Assembly: GCA_040772685.1 (NCBI GenBank)
Contig: JAXGXQ010000001.1
Location: 558,001-622,000, forward strand
Direction of reading: 5' to 3'
DNA length: 64,000 nucleotides
DNA from: JAXGXQ01 sp040772685
Lineage (GTDB): Bacteria > Bacillota > Clostridia > Saccharofermentanales > UBA5734
Shown one piece after another: positions 18,335 through 26,521 of the stretch. The position numbers and the translations under genes were made by a program. Below the pieces are notes generated by a model. It did no database searches. It worked only from the letters and a program-made list of their open reading frames with translations, and was not told the origin of the DNA. Each line of letters starts with the position of its first letter. Position 1 is the first letter of the stretch.

Positions 18335-19498
18335 TCAGGAGATTTTCTGCAATTGGCGCCGGGTTTCCGCGTCAACTGCCAGAACTGCGTCCAACGACAG
18401 GTCAGAGCAAAAGCCATTTTTCAGGTGAGTGTTCATAGCTTGTTCGACCAGCCTGTCAATATCCAGAAATTTGATTTCACCAGCCAGAAAACGTGCGACA
18501 GCAACTTCGTTTGCCGCGTTCAGCACTGTCGGCATCGTGCCGCCCTGACGGGCAGCTGTATAGGCCAGTTCGAGCAGACGGAAGGTTTTAACGTCCGGCT
18601 GCTCAAAAGTCAGCGAATTGCTTTCTGCGGTAAAGGGGTCGAAGGGTCGGCCTGTTCCTTGCAGCCGCTCGGGATAGGTCAAGGCCAGCTGTATTGGCTG
18701 GCGCATGTCCGGAAAACCCAATTGCGCCAGTACCGAGCCATCTTTCAGCCGAACCATGGAGTGAATGATGCTTTGGGGATGGATGACAACTTCAATCTGA
18801 TCGACCGAAACGGCAAAAAGATGCGCTGCCTCAATTACCTCAAGCCCTTTGTTCATCATTGTGGCGCTGTCAATGGTGATTTTGCCGCCCATGCGCCAGA
18901 CTGGATGATTCAATGACTGCTCCAGGGTCGCCTTGCTGAGCAGCTCGCGGTTCCAACCGCGGAAAGGGCCGCCCGAAGCTGTGAGGAATATTTTGTCCAG
19001 GCTGTGCGGCGGTGTGCCCATCAGGCACTGCCAGACAGCCGAATGTTCGCTGTCAACGGGGAGAATGCTCCCGCAACCTGAATTTACCAGGGGCATAACA
19101 ATATCACCGGCTGCAACCAGGGTTTCCTTGTTAGCCAGGCCCACAGCCTTTTTGGCTTTGAGTGCTTCCAGAACAGGCAGCAGGCCATTTACTCCCACCA
19201 TGGCGGCCATCACCATTTCGCTTTCAGGCAGAGTCGCGATGACTTTGTTGCCTTCCTGACCATGCCAGATCTCAATCGCCGGATTCAGGTCACTCAGGCG
19301 TTCTTGCATAAGCATGGCATCAGCATTTTCCGCTACGCTGATCGCGCGCGGCAGAAAACGGCGTACTTGTTCTTCAAGTAAATCGAGATTGCGCCCGGCC
19401 GCCAGGCCAACAACATTTATGCCCAGATGAGCAGCAACTTCCAATGTTTGGGTGCCGATCGAGCCGGTTGAACCCAAAACAGAGAGATATTTAATCAT
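18335..19498 (-). CDS. dxr: 1-deoxy-D-xylulose 5-phosphate reductoisomerase
   Basis: A 387-residue NADPH-dependent enzyme that makes MEP, the committed step of the non-mevalonate isoprenoid route. The N-terminal Rossmann motif is VLGSTGSIGTQTL. Metal and substrate residues lie in the PVDSEHSA segment, with a GGPFRG loop after it. The KGLEVIEA motif is also present. Start overlaps the cdsA stop by four bases. Length is normal. Confidence 0.97.
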   Translation of the reverse strand: MIKYLSVLGSTGSIGTQTLEVAAHLGINVVGLAAGRNLDLLEEQVRRFLPRAISVAENADAMLMQERLSDLNPAIEIWHGQEGNKVIATLPESEMVMAAMVGVNGLLPVLEALKAKKAVGLANKETLVAAGDIVMPLVNSGCGSILPVDSEHSAVWQCLMGTPPHSLDKIFLTASGGPFRGWNRELLSKATLEQSLNHPVWRMGGKITIDSATMMNKGLEVIEAAHLFAVSVDQIEVVIHPQSIIHSMVRLKDGSVLAQLGFPDMRQPIQLALTYPERLQGTGRPFDPFTAESNSLTFEQPDVKTFRLLELAYTAARQGGTMPTVLNAANEVAVARFLAGEIKFLDIDRLVEQAMNTHLKNGFCSDLSLDAVLAVDAETRRQLQKIS

Positions 19499-20391
19499 AT
19501 TGAACCTTTCGTAAAAAGAAAAACTGCCAGCGCCGTAACCATAAGGGCTACCGGCATAGTAAACAGCACACTGTCAAAACGGTCAAGTATACCGCCATGG
19601 CCAGGCAGTATTGTGCCAAAATCCTTAACACCGCACCAGCGTTTAATCGCCGAAGCCAGCCAGTCTCCCATCTGAGAGGCAACACTGAACAATGTGCCGG
19701 CAATAATAATCAATAGCAAATGCTCGCCGGCCAGCTTGTTAAGTGTAGGGCTTTCGCGCATGAACACCAGGAAATACAAGCCGACAAACAAAATTGTGCC
19801 CATAATGCCACCGATACTTCCCTCGATCGTTTTCTTAGGGCTGAGGCGGGGGACAATTTTGTGGCGCCCGAACATAGTGCCGACAAAGAAAGCAAAGGTA
19901 TCGGAAACCCAAGGGGTTATCAACCCGAGCAGCATCCAGAAATAACCGTCCGGCACAGTAGTGAGAATAATGACGGGATTACTGAGCGGGAACGCAATAT
20001 AGGCTGTCAACAGCGCGTTTACAGCGGCATGCGGCAGTGCTTGCGGCGAACCGGCAATCAGCTGTATAACTGCGAGCACGCCCATGGCAACCAAAATGAA
20101 AAAGCAGACCAGCGCCGTTATGGCAATCAGCAAAGGCCCTGTGCCGACGGCAGCGAATTTACTGCTTCGGGCCAGCAACAGCGGCAGCAGAACGATCAGC
20201 GTGTTAAACAGCGGCAATATGGGGGAAACCCGGATTTTAGCCTTGACAAAAGTGTGCTGCAGCTCGCGGGTCAGGATAAAGGCCAGCAGTGCATAAAACG
20301 CATAGAGCAGTGACGGCAGCCAGTAGCCGGGGATTACAATCGCGGTAATCACTAAAGTAAAAATTATTCCAGTGATGATGCGCTGTCTCAT
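19495..20391 (-). CDS. cdsA: phosphatidate cytidylyltransferase CdsA
   Basis: A 298-residue multi-pass membrane enzyme that makes CDP-diacylglycerol, the precursor of anionic phospholipids. Several hydrophobic helices span the whole length. The C-terminal family signature is recognisable (GVKDFGTILPGHGGILDRFD region, with the conserved Asp residues). SPKKTIEGS, another conserved CdsA motif, lies near two thirds. It overlaps uppS upstream and dxr downstream by four bases each, so the three are translationally coupled. Confidence 0.96.
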   Translation of the reverse strand: MRQRIITGIIFTLVITAIVIPGYWLPSLLYAFYALLAFILTRELQHTFVKAKIRVSPILPLFNTLIVLLPLLLARSSKFAAVGTGPLLIAITALVCFFILVAMGVLAVIQLIAGSPQALPHAAVNALLTAYIAFPLSNPVIILTTVPDGYFWMLLGLITPWVSDTFAFFVGTMFGRHKIVPRLSPKKTIEGSIGGIMGTILFVGLYFLVFMRESPTLNKLAGEHLLLIIIAGTLFSVASQMGDWLASAIKRWCGVKDFGTILPGHGGILDRFDSVLFTMPVALMVTALAVFLFTKGSI

Positions 20392-21218
20392 GATATTCCC
20401 AGGCCTCCAAACCGACGGTCACGTTCTGCGTAAGCTTGCATAGCCCGCTGAAAGCTGTCTTCGTCGAAGTCCGGCCAAAGTACATTATCGTAATGAAATT
20501 CAGTATAGGCTGCTTCGTAAAGCAAAAAATTGGAGAGCCGCTTCTCGCCGCTCGGCCGGATCAGCAGATCAGGGTCGGGTACATCCGGCAAATAAAGCGC
20601 ACCGGCAAATGTGGCTTCAGTGATATCTTCAGGGTTCAGTCTCCCGGCTTTTACTTCCTGCGCCAGCTTACGGCAAGCGTCAACAATCTCCCGACGGCCG
20701 CCGTAATTCAGCGCCACTATCAGCTGCATTTTGTCCCGCTCCAGTGAATTGCCTTCCGCTTCGGCTACCGTGCGGCGGACATTTTCCGGCAATTCAGCGA
20801 TATCGCCAGTAAAGCGGATACGGATACCTTCTTCGGCAAGCTCGGGATCGTAACGCTGGAAAAACTCAACAAAAAGGTTCATGAGAGCGGTCACCTCAGC
20901 TTCAGGACGTGACCAGTTTTCGGTCGAAAACGCGTATACTGTCAGGTATTTAATGCCCTGACGGCCGCACAGACGACATAGTCTCTTCAGGTTTTCAGCC
21001 CCGGCCCGATGGCCGGCCTGACGCGGCAAACCGCGCTGTCTGGCCCAACGGCCATTACCGTCCATAATCACCGCAAGGTGAACAGGTACAGCCTTTGCCG
21101 CCACATTCCCGGCGCTCAAAACCGTTTCGGCTGATCCTGCTGCCGTCGCTGTTTCCGCACTCTGCCTAGACTTAACCTTTTTTTTCTTTTTACTGAAGAC
21201 CTGGAACAGATTCTTCAT
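20388..21218 (-). CDS. uppS: isoprenyl (undecaprenyl) diphosphate synthase UppS
   Basis: A cis-prenyltransferase that makes the C55 carrier lipid for peptidoglycan. The motifs are HLAVIMDGNGRWA, the YAFSTENWSRP block and the C-terminal DLLIRPSGEKRLSNFL block. I place the start at the ATG at 21218 (276 residues). It has GGAGG eight bases upstream, and a longer frame beginning at 21284 would run through the frr terminator hairpin. The mature start MKNLF is followed by a basic run (KKKKKVK) and an Ala/Ser-rich segment before the catalytic domain, longer than usual. Confidence 0.95.
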   Translation of the reverse strand: MKNLFQVFSKKKKKVKSRQSAETATAAGSAETVLSAGNVAAKAVPVHLAVIMDGNGRWARQRGLPRQAGHRAGAENLKRLCRLCGRQGIKYLTVYAFSTENWSRPEAEVTALMNLFVEFFQRYDPELAEEGIRIRFTGDIAELPENVRRTVAEAEGNSLERDKMQLIVALNYGGRREIVDACRKLAQEVKAGRLNPEDITEATFAGALYLPDVPDPDLLIRPSGEKRLSNFLLYEAAYTEFHYDNVLWPDFDEDSFQRAMQAYAERDRRFGGLGIS

Positions 21219-21238
21219 ACCACAGCCTCCAGACGTGC

Positions 21239-21266
21239 AAAAATGGCCGGGCCTCGCGGCCCGGCC
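21239..21266 (-). terminator. intrinsic terminator after frr
   Basis: A perfect 9-bp GC stem (21245-21253 with 21258-21266) with a four-base loop is followed on the minus strand by A and five Ts. It lies between frr and uppS, only some 20 bases before the uppS start. It may be partial, letting some transcription pass into uppS-cdsA-dxr-rseP-ispG-polC. Confidence 0.85.
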
Positions 21267-21309
21267 GAGCCAGTGCTGCGGCACGCTTGCCTTACTGACC
21301 CAGGCGAAT

Positions 21310-21882
21310 TCAAAGTTCCATCAGATCCTTTTCTTTTTCGGCAACAGCTTTGTCGACTTCGGCTACAAAACGATCTGTCATTTTTTGAATATTTTCTTCA
21401 AATTCAGCCATTACATCTTCAGTGAGCTCTTTTTTCTTCAAATGGCCGCGATATTTGTCCAGGGCTTCCCGGCGAATATTGCGAATCGCGATCTTGCTTT
21501 CCTCGCCCAGTTTGGAAACCTGTTTAGCCAGTTCCTTGCGGCGTTCTTCCGTTAGGACGGGGAAAACGAGGCGAATCATTTTACCGTCGTTTGAGGGGTT
21601 AATCCCTAAATCCGAAGATTGAATCGAACGTTCAATCGCTTTGAGCGAGGTGGGATCCCACGGGGTTATAGTTATCAGACGCGGCTCCGGTACCTGAATA
21701 TTGGCAACCTGCTGTATGGGAGTCTGCACCCCATAATAATCAATCGAGATCCGGTCAAGCACTCTGGGGTTCGCCCTGCCTACTCGAATCGCGTTAAATT
21801 CATCCATAAGAACATTCATGGTTTTGTTCATCCGCACTTCGTACGGTTTATAACTTTCTTTGGTAATCTCAATCATCGCCAT
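21310..21882 (-). CDS. frr: ribosome recycling factor
   Basis: A 190-residue protein that splits post-termination ribosomes with EF-G. The family pattern is clear: the MNVLMDEFNAIRVGRANP segment, a middle domain with a PWDPTSLKAIERSI block, and a C-terminal coiled-coil half with EERRKELAKQV. Length is typical (about 185). It follows pyrH by 75 bases in the conserved rpsB-tsf-pyrH-frr order. A GGAGGTG-type site precedes the start. Confidence 0.97.
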   Translation of the reverse strand: MAMIEITKESYKPYEVRMNKTMNVLMDEFNAIRVGRANPRVLDRISIDYYGVQTPIQQVANIQVPEPRLITITPWDPTSLKAIERSIQSSDLGINPSNDGKMIRLVFPVLTEERRKELAKQVSKLGEESKIAIRNIRREALDKYRGHLKKKELTEDVMAEFEENIQKMTDRFVAEVDKAVAEKEKDLMEL

Positions 21883-21957
21883 TTGGGCACCTCCGGTATC
21901 ACTGCTAATAATCAGGATATTATTAACATTATAGTAGAATCGGCCCGCCTGTTCAAT

Positions 21958-22665
21958 TCAAGAGACAATAGTACCGATATTTTCGCCTTTTGCCATCCGG
22001 ACAATGTTTTCCGGGTCTTTCATGCTGAAAACAGCGATGGCAATGGAATTGTCACGGCAAAGAGCCGCGGCAGTCGCGTCCATTACTCCCAGATTCAGCT
22101 GCAGCACTTCGTCATGGCTGACACGCTCATAACGCACAGCGTCTGGGTATGTGTTTGGATCCTTGTCATAAACGCCGTCGACGTTAGTGGCTTTAAAGAT
22201 AATATCGGCTTCAATTTCCGAAGCGCGCAGGGCAGCAGCCGTGTCTGTCGAAAAGAATGGATTGCCGGTACCGCAGGCAAAAATTACTACGCGGCCTTTC
22301 TCTAAATGGCGCAAGGCGCGTTTGCGAATATAAGGTTCGGCGATTTGACGCATATCGATCGCGCTCATGACCCTGGTGGTCACGCCGCTTTGTTCCAGAG
22401 CATCCGAAAGAGCCAGCGAATTCATCGCTGTAGCCAGCATACCCATATGGTCGGCCGAGACTCTGTCCATCCCTTCGCTTGTTCTGCCTCGCCAGAAGTT
22501 GCCGCCGCCAACTACAATTGCCACTTCCAGGCCAAGTTCCACGAGTCGGCGCACTGTTTCGCCAAGCTGGTGCAGAGTTTCGTTGTCAATCCCAAACTTG
22601 CGCTCACCCGCCAGTGCTTCACCGCTGATTTTAAGCAGGATTCTTTTAAATTTTGTCTCAGCCAT
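21958..22665 (-). CDS. pyrH: UMP kinase
   Basis: A 235-residue amino-acid-kinase-fold enzyme that phosphorylates UMP. Motifs: KISGEALAG near the N-terminus, the glycine loop VVGGGNFWRG, DHMGMLATAMN and the TDTAAALRA/NVDGVYDKDP block. It lies between tsf and frr as in most bacteria. A terminator and a short direct repeat separate it from tsf. Confidence 0.97.
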   Translation of the reverse strand: MAETKFKRILLKISGEALAGERKFGIDNETLHQLGETVRRLVELGLEVAIVVGGGNFWRGRTSEGMDRVSADHMGMLATAMNSLALSDALEQSGVTTRVMSAIDMRQIAEPYIRKRALRHLEKGRVVIFACGTGNPFFSTDTAAALRASEIEADIIFKATNVDGVYDKDPNTYPDAVRYERVSHDEVLQLNLGVMDATAAALCRDNSIAIAVFSMKDPENIVRMAKGENIGTIVS

Positions 22666-22678
22666 GTTTACCTCCGAA

Positions 22679-22719
22679 CCACGAATAAATATTGCTTAAC
22701 CACGCATAAATACTGCTTT
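22679..22719. repeat. 20-bp direct repeat in the tsf-pyrH gap
   Basis: Two 20-base copies (22679-22698 and 22700-22719), one base apart, differ at three positions. They lie just after the tsf terminator and just before the pyrH ribosome-binding site. No function is known; they could be duplication scars. Confidence 0.6.
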
Positions 22720-22748
22720 AAAAAAGGGACATGCGGTGCATGTCCCTT
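22720..22748 (-). terminator. intrinsic terminator after tsf
   Basis: On the minus strand an 11-bp stem (22738-22748 with 22724-22734) closed by a three-base loop runs directly into a T-run at 22725-22720. It lies 14 bases after the tsf stop codon and would attenuate or end the rpsB-tsf transcript. Confidence 0.9.
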
Positions 22749-22761
22749 CAAGTAGTTTTGA

Positions 22762-23412
22762 TCAGTTAATCTGCTTCATGACTTCACAAGCAAAATCTTC
22801 TTCTCTTTTCTCCAGGCCCTCACCCATCTCATATCGGGTAAAGCGGCGAATGGAGATCTTCTCGCCGATTTTACTGGTCAGCTCTTTCACGACATCCCCA
22901 ATTTTCTTACTGTCGTCTTTAACGAATGCCTGCTCCAGCAGTACGGCTTCCTCATAGAATTTTTTAATCCGGCCGTCAACGATTTTGTCGACGATTTTTT
23001 CCGGTTTACCTTCATTCAAGGCCTGGTTGCGGGCGATCTCACGCTCTTTAGCAAGTTCAGCGGCGGGAATTTCCTCAATGGAAACCCAGCGCGGTGACAT
23101 TGCGGCGATTTGCATCGCGACGTCACGCACAAAAGCACGGAACTCTTCGTTGCGGGCGGCAAAATCGGTTTCAATATTGACTTCCAGCAAAACACCGATA
23201 CGGCCTTCAGCATGAATATAAGCGTCAACAATGCCTTCAGCGGCGATACGTGTCTGCTTTTTATCAGCAGAAGCCATACCTTTTTCGCGCAGCCAGACAA
23301 TCGCTTTTTCCATGTCTCCACCGGATTCGGTCAGAGCTTTTTTTACATCCATCATGCCTGAACCAGTCTTCTCGCGCAGTTCTTTAATCATATCAATTGT
23401 AATGTCAGCCAT
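22762..23412 (-). CDS. tsf: translation elongation factor Ts
   Basis: A 216-residue nucleotide exchange factor for EF-Tu. The N-terminal UBA-like domain begins ITIDMIKELREKTGSGMMDV, followed by the core with EVNIETDFAARNEEF, the EF-Tu contact signature. At 216 residues it is shorter than the roughly 280-residue enteric form, so it has the compact core. It sits about 100 bases after rpsB and probably shares its promoter. GGAGG precedes the ATG. Confidence 0.96.
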   Translation of the reverse strand: MADITIDMIKELREKTGSGMMDVKKALTESGGDMEKAIVWLREKGMASADKKQTRIAAEGIVDAYIHAEGRIGVLLEVNIETDFAARNEEFRAFVRDVAMQIAAMSPRWVSIEEIPAAELAKEREIARNQALNEGKPEKIVDKIVDGRIKKFYEEAVLLEQAFVKDDSKKIGDVVKELTSKIGEKISIRRFTRYEMGEGLEKREEDFACEVMKQIN

Positions 23413-23510
23413 ATTAGTTCCTCCTGAACAAGTCTTTCAGCCTTTTTGCGGCTGGTTATTTTATGAGTTGTCTGGTTGTGCCGCGCTGTTAAAGGCGGCG
23501 ATCACTTAAT

Positions 23511-24269
23511 TCAGGCCTCCATGGCCTCTTCTGCTTCCTGCTCGGCTTCCGCAGCAGCTGTTTCGGCTGCAACTTCATCCATCTGCTCGCCTTGACGTCC
23601 TTCAATAACGGCGTCAGCCATTTTGCCGGCGATCAGCTTGACAGCACGGATAGCGTCATCATTACCGGGAATAATATAGTCAACTTCGTCAGGATCGCAG
23701 TTTGTATCTACGATACCGACAATCGGGATACCCAAACGACGTGCTTCGAGAACAGCAATGTGTTCTTTGCGCGGGTCAACAACAAACATGCAGTTCGGCA
23801 GGGTTTTCATGTTCTTGATACCGCCGAGGTTCTTCTCCAGTTTTTCCATTTCAAGTTTTAGTTTGGCAACTTCTTTTTTCGGCAGAACATCGAAGGTGCC
23901 GTTTTCTTCCATCGTAGTCAGCTCGTCCAAACGGGCGATACGCTTGCGGATGGTGGTGAAGTTGGTCAGGGTGCCGCCCAGCCAGCGGTTATTGATAAAG
24001 TACATGCCGCAGCGTTCGGCTTCCTCACGGATCGAATCCTGCGCCTGTTTCTTGGTGCCCACAAAAAGCACTGTGCCGCCATTCATCGCGATATCGCGTA
24101 CGAAGTAATAAGCTTCGTCGGCTTTGCGGACGGTTTTTTGCAGATCAATAATGTAGATGCCGTTACGTTCTGTGTAGATGTACTCCGCCATTTTGGGATT
24201 CCAGCGGCGGGTCTGGTGACCGAAATGTACTCCGGCTTCCAGAAGCTGTTTCATGCTGATAACTGCCAT
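23511..24269 (-). CDS. rpsB: 30S ribosomal protein S2
   Basis: A 252-residue ribosomal protein. The N-terminus MKQLLEAGVHFGHQ is diagnostic, followed by RWNPKMAEYIY and the Asp-rich VDPRKEH block. The C-terminus is an Ala/Glu-rich tail. I choose the ATG at 24269, since AGGAGG lies about 13 bases upstream and the longer frame to 24395 adds residues not found in S2. It starts the rpsB-tsf-pyrH-frr run under its own promoter. Confidence 0.97.
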   Translation of the reverse strand: MAVISMKQLLEAGVHFGHQTRRWNPKMAEYIYTERNGIYIIDLQKTVRKADEAYYFVRDIAMNGGTVLFVGTKKQAQDSIREEAERCGMYFINNRWLGGTLTNFTTIRKRIARLDELTTMEENGTFDVLPKKEVAKLKLEMEKLEKNLGGIKNMKTLPNCMFVVDPRKEHIAVLEARRLGIPIVGIVDTNCDPDEVDYIIPGNDDAIRAVKLIAGKMADAVIEGRQGEQMDEVAAETAAAEAEQEAEEAMEA

Positions 24270-24385
24270 TTTTTGATTTTCCTCCTGTTTTATCCACCAC
24301 AGCGCTCTGGTCGCGGCCCGCGGGCCGGCAACAGGAAGGCAACTGTGTGCGTGATGTATCTGGCCAGATAATTTGACCGAACAAA

Positions 24386-24414
24386 ATTGTATCATAGACT
24401 CGAAAGGCTTACAA
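24386..24414 (-). promoter_or_regulatory. sigma-A-type promoter for rpsB
   Basis: On the minus strand a -35 TTGTAA (24414-24409) and a -10 TACAAT (24391-24386) are separated by exactly 17 bases. It lies about 115 bases before the rpsB start, leaving a leader that could hold autoregulatory structure. I see a GC-rich palindromic stretch around 24313-24330 but cannot assign it. Confidence 0.65.
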
Positions 24415-24420
24415 GCCAGG

Positions 24421-24454
24421 TTTAGCAGGTGTCAGCAGATTTTTCCCTGCTAAA
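24421..24454. other. inverted repeat between divergent promoters
   Basis: A 9-bp perfect inverted repeat (24421-24429 with 24446-24454, 16-base loop) lies between the rpsB promoter and the plus-strand peptidase gene. It could be a weak terminator or a regulator site. There is no strong T-tract on either side. Confidence 0.4.
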
Positions 24455-24477
24455 TTTTCTGCCAGTCACCGCATCCC

Positions 24478-24496
24478 GACAAAATTTGTCTATAAT
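24478..24496 (+). promoter_or_regulatory. candidate promoter and overlapping 13-bp palindrome upstream of the M20 peptidase
   Basis: A perfect TATAAT (24491-24496) lies 46 bases before the peptidase ATG. Directly before it is the 6+1+6 palindrome GACAAAATTTGTC (24478-24490), placed in the spacer where a repressor could block polymerase. No clear -35 is seen, so the promoter may depend on an activator or be weak. Confidence 0.4.
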
Positions 24497-24542
24497 AGAG
24501 TAAAATTAGCTGGGCAATATAAAGAGTTAGTCGGAGGATATC

Positions 24543-26510
24543 ATGCTTACAGAAAACCTGAACCGGTTCGCAGTTGAAAATGGCTGGTACCGAAACGAAA
24601 AAGAAGGTAGTGTCTACGGGGTTCATTGCGGCTACCCCTTCACAATTACTGACGGCCGTAATTTTAAAGCCTTCATAACGCCGGTGGCCGGGATAGACGC
24701 AAATACTCTCGCGGCTTTGCACAATTACTTTGCTGAGCATAAGAAAGAACTAAAGCTGATCAACTATAGCATCAGCGATAATTTTCTGGTTTTTCGCGTG
24801 AAGGAACCGGTTTTTGCGCTGCCGATTGAGTCAATACAGCATATACTCGATACCGTGACGCTGTTTATGGAGGAGCAGAAAGTACCTGTCAACGCCTGCG
24901 TGGTCTGCGGCCTGCCTGCAGAAAAACGCGGTCTCTATTACGGTTTGTATGCCTGTCTGCACCGGCATTGCGTCAATCTTGAGCCAGTTGATTTTACCCC
25001 AATACGGAATGACGATCAGGCAGATTCAGAAAAGGATGACCCGGCAGCAGCGGCAGCAGCCGAAATCAGCGCTGCTGATTCCGCCTTAATTGCCGAGAAT
25101 ATCAAATATCACTCGATGGAAGAATACATGCCGGCAATGACTGAAGCCCTTACAGAACTCTGCAGCATTCCCAGCGTAAAAGGCGAACCGACGGCTGAAG
25201 CTCCTTACGGAGCCGAAACGCTGCGCGCCCTGCAGGCATTCCTGGCACTGGGCGAAAGTCTGGGTCTGAAGGCGGTTAACCTCGACGGCCGGGCCGGCTA
25301 CGTTGAAGCGGGCAGCGGTGAACGTCTGATCGCCGCACTCTGCCATCTTGACGTTGTCCCCGCGGGAGAAGGCTGGACAGCCAATCCTTTTGAGCCGCAA
25401 GTACTCGCCGACCGTGTTGTGGCCCGCGGCGCCATCGATGACAAAGGGCCGGCCGTAGCCGCGCTTTATGCTTTGAAAGCTTTGCTGGATGAAGGCAAAG
25501 AGCTGGCTGCCCGGGTGCGCATTATTGTCGGACTCGATGAAGAAAACGGCAGCACCTGCATGGAACATTATGTTAAGACCAGTGAACTGCCAACAGCGGG
25601 TTTTACCCCCGATGCCGATTTCCCGGTGATTTACGCCGAAAAAGGCATTGCCTGGTATCGCCTCTCCGCTTCGAGGAAAGCTGATACTGCCAATGAAGAT
25701 GCTAACGACACCTATTATAAAGCTGCCAATGATTCTGCCGATCAGACTGCAAATCAGGCTGTCGATCAGACTGCAAATCAGGCTGCCGCAGTGCGTCTGG
25801 TTGCGGCCAAAGCCGGTAACGTTGCGAATATGGTGCCGGACACCTGCACCTTAACCTTGCTTGACGCGGCAGGTCAGACAATAACGGAACAGTACCATGG
25901 GCGCAGTGCCCATGGCAGCCGGCCCGAAGCCGGTGAAAACGCGATTGCCAAGGCGTTTGCTGCGCTCGCTCCCCGCCTTGAAGCCACTGGCACCGGCGAT
26001 GCATTTGTCACAGCTTTCAATAAGCTGATCGCCGCTACAACCGATGGCAGTCTGGCCGGCCTGGCCGGCCAGGATGAATCCGGCAAGCTTACTTTGAATG
26101 CCGGCGTTTTAGCGTTGGATGAAACCAAAGCTGAGCTTGATATTGATATCCGCTATCCGGTAACCTGGCAGCTGATCGATGTGGAGCAGCGCTTGCGTGA
26201 CGCGGCTGCCGCAGTTGGGCTGGAAGTAGGCCTTATCCGCGAGCAGGCGCCGCTCTATTCACCCCGCGATCTGCCGCTGGTTCGTACCCTGATGCAAGTT
26301 TATTCGGCGATCACAGGAGATACTGAAGCTCAACCATTGGCAATTGGCGGCGGCACCTACGCCCGCTCCATGCCCAATATTGTCGCCTTTGGCCCTGGTT
26401 TTCCGGCTGAGCCGGATAACGCTCATCAGCCGGACGAATCAATTTCGCTGGCTGCTTTCGAGAAAGCGGCACGCATATACCGGGAGGCTTTCCGGGCACT
26501 TGTTTTTTGA
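24543..26510 (+). CDS. M20 (PepV/Sapep-type) dipeptidase with an unrecognised N-terminal Cys-containing domain
   Basis: A 655-residue cytoplasmic protein. The C-terminal two thirds (from about 190) is a zinc dipeptidase of the PepV/Sapep family. Metal and catalytic motifs are CHLDVVPAGEGW, ARGAIDDKGP, GLDEENGSTCMEHYV, the SAHGSRPEAGENA lid motif and GGGTYARSMP near the end. The first 150 residues are not part of PepV. They form a compact domain ending in CVVCG and CLHRHC, possibly a zinc ribbon, followed by an acidic Ala-rich linker (about 158-180). A repetitive Gln/Asn/Ala/Asp insert (about 380-418) interrupts the lid. GGAGG precedes the ATG by five bases. It overlaps or abuts the acetyltransferase gene. 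Confidence 0.88.
   Translation: MLTENLNRFAVENGWYRNEKEGSVYGVHCGYPFTITDGRNFKAFITPVAGIDANTLAALHNYFAEHKKELKLINYSISDNFLVFRVKEPVFALPIESIQHILDTVTLFMEEQKVPVNACVVCGLPAEKRGLYYGLYACLHRHCVNLEPVDFTPIRNDDQADSEKDDPAAAAAAEISAADSALIAENIKYHSMEEYMPAMTEALTELCSIPSVKGEPTAEAPYGAETLRALQAFLALGESLGLKAVNLDGRAGYVEAGSGERLIAALCHLDVVPAGEGWTANPFEPQVLADRVVARGAIDDKGPAVAALYALKALLDEGKELAARVRIIVGLDEENGSTCMEHYVKTSELPTAGFTPDADFPVIYAEKGIAWYRLSASRKADTANEDANDTYYKAANDSADQTANQAVDQTANQAAAVRLVAAKAGNVANMVPDTCTLTLLDAAGQTITEQYHGRSAHGSRPEAGENAIAKAFAALAPRLEATGTGDAFVTAFNKLIAATTDGSLAGLAGQDESGKLTLNAGVLALDETKAELDIDIRYPVTWQLIDVEQRLRDAAAAVGLEVGLIREQAPLYSPRDLPLVRTLMQVYSAITGDTEAQPLAIGGGTYARSMPNIVAFGPGFPAEPDNAHQPDESISLAAFEKAARIYREAFRALVF
25740..25787. 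repeat. 24-bp tandem repeat inside the M20 peptidase gene
   Basis: Two near-identical 24-bp units (25740-25763, 25764-25787) encode an Asp-Gln-Thr-Ala-Asn-Gln-Ala repeat in the lid region of the peptidase. A looser third unit precedes them. The insert is in frame and probably surface-exposed. Confidence 0.75.
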
Positions 26511-26521
26511 ATCGAGGGCAC

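Noticed and set aside
21219..21284. Longer N-terminus for uppS
   Set aside because: The added codons run through the frr terminator hairpin, and a proper ribosome-binding site precedes the ATG at 21218.
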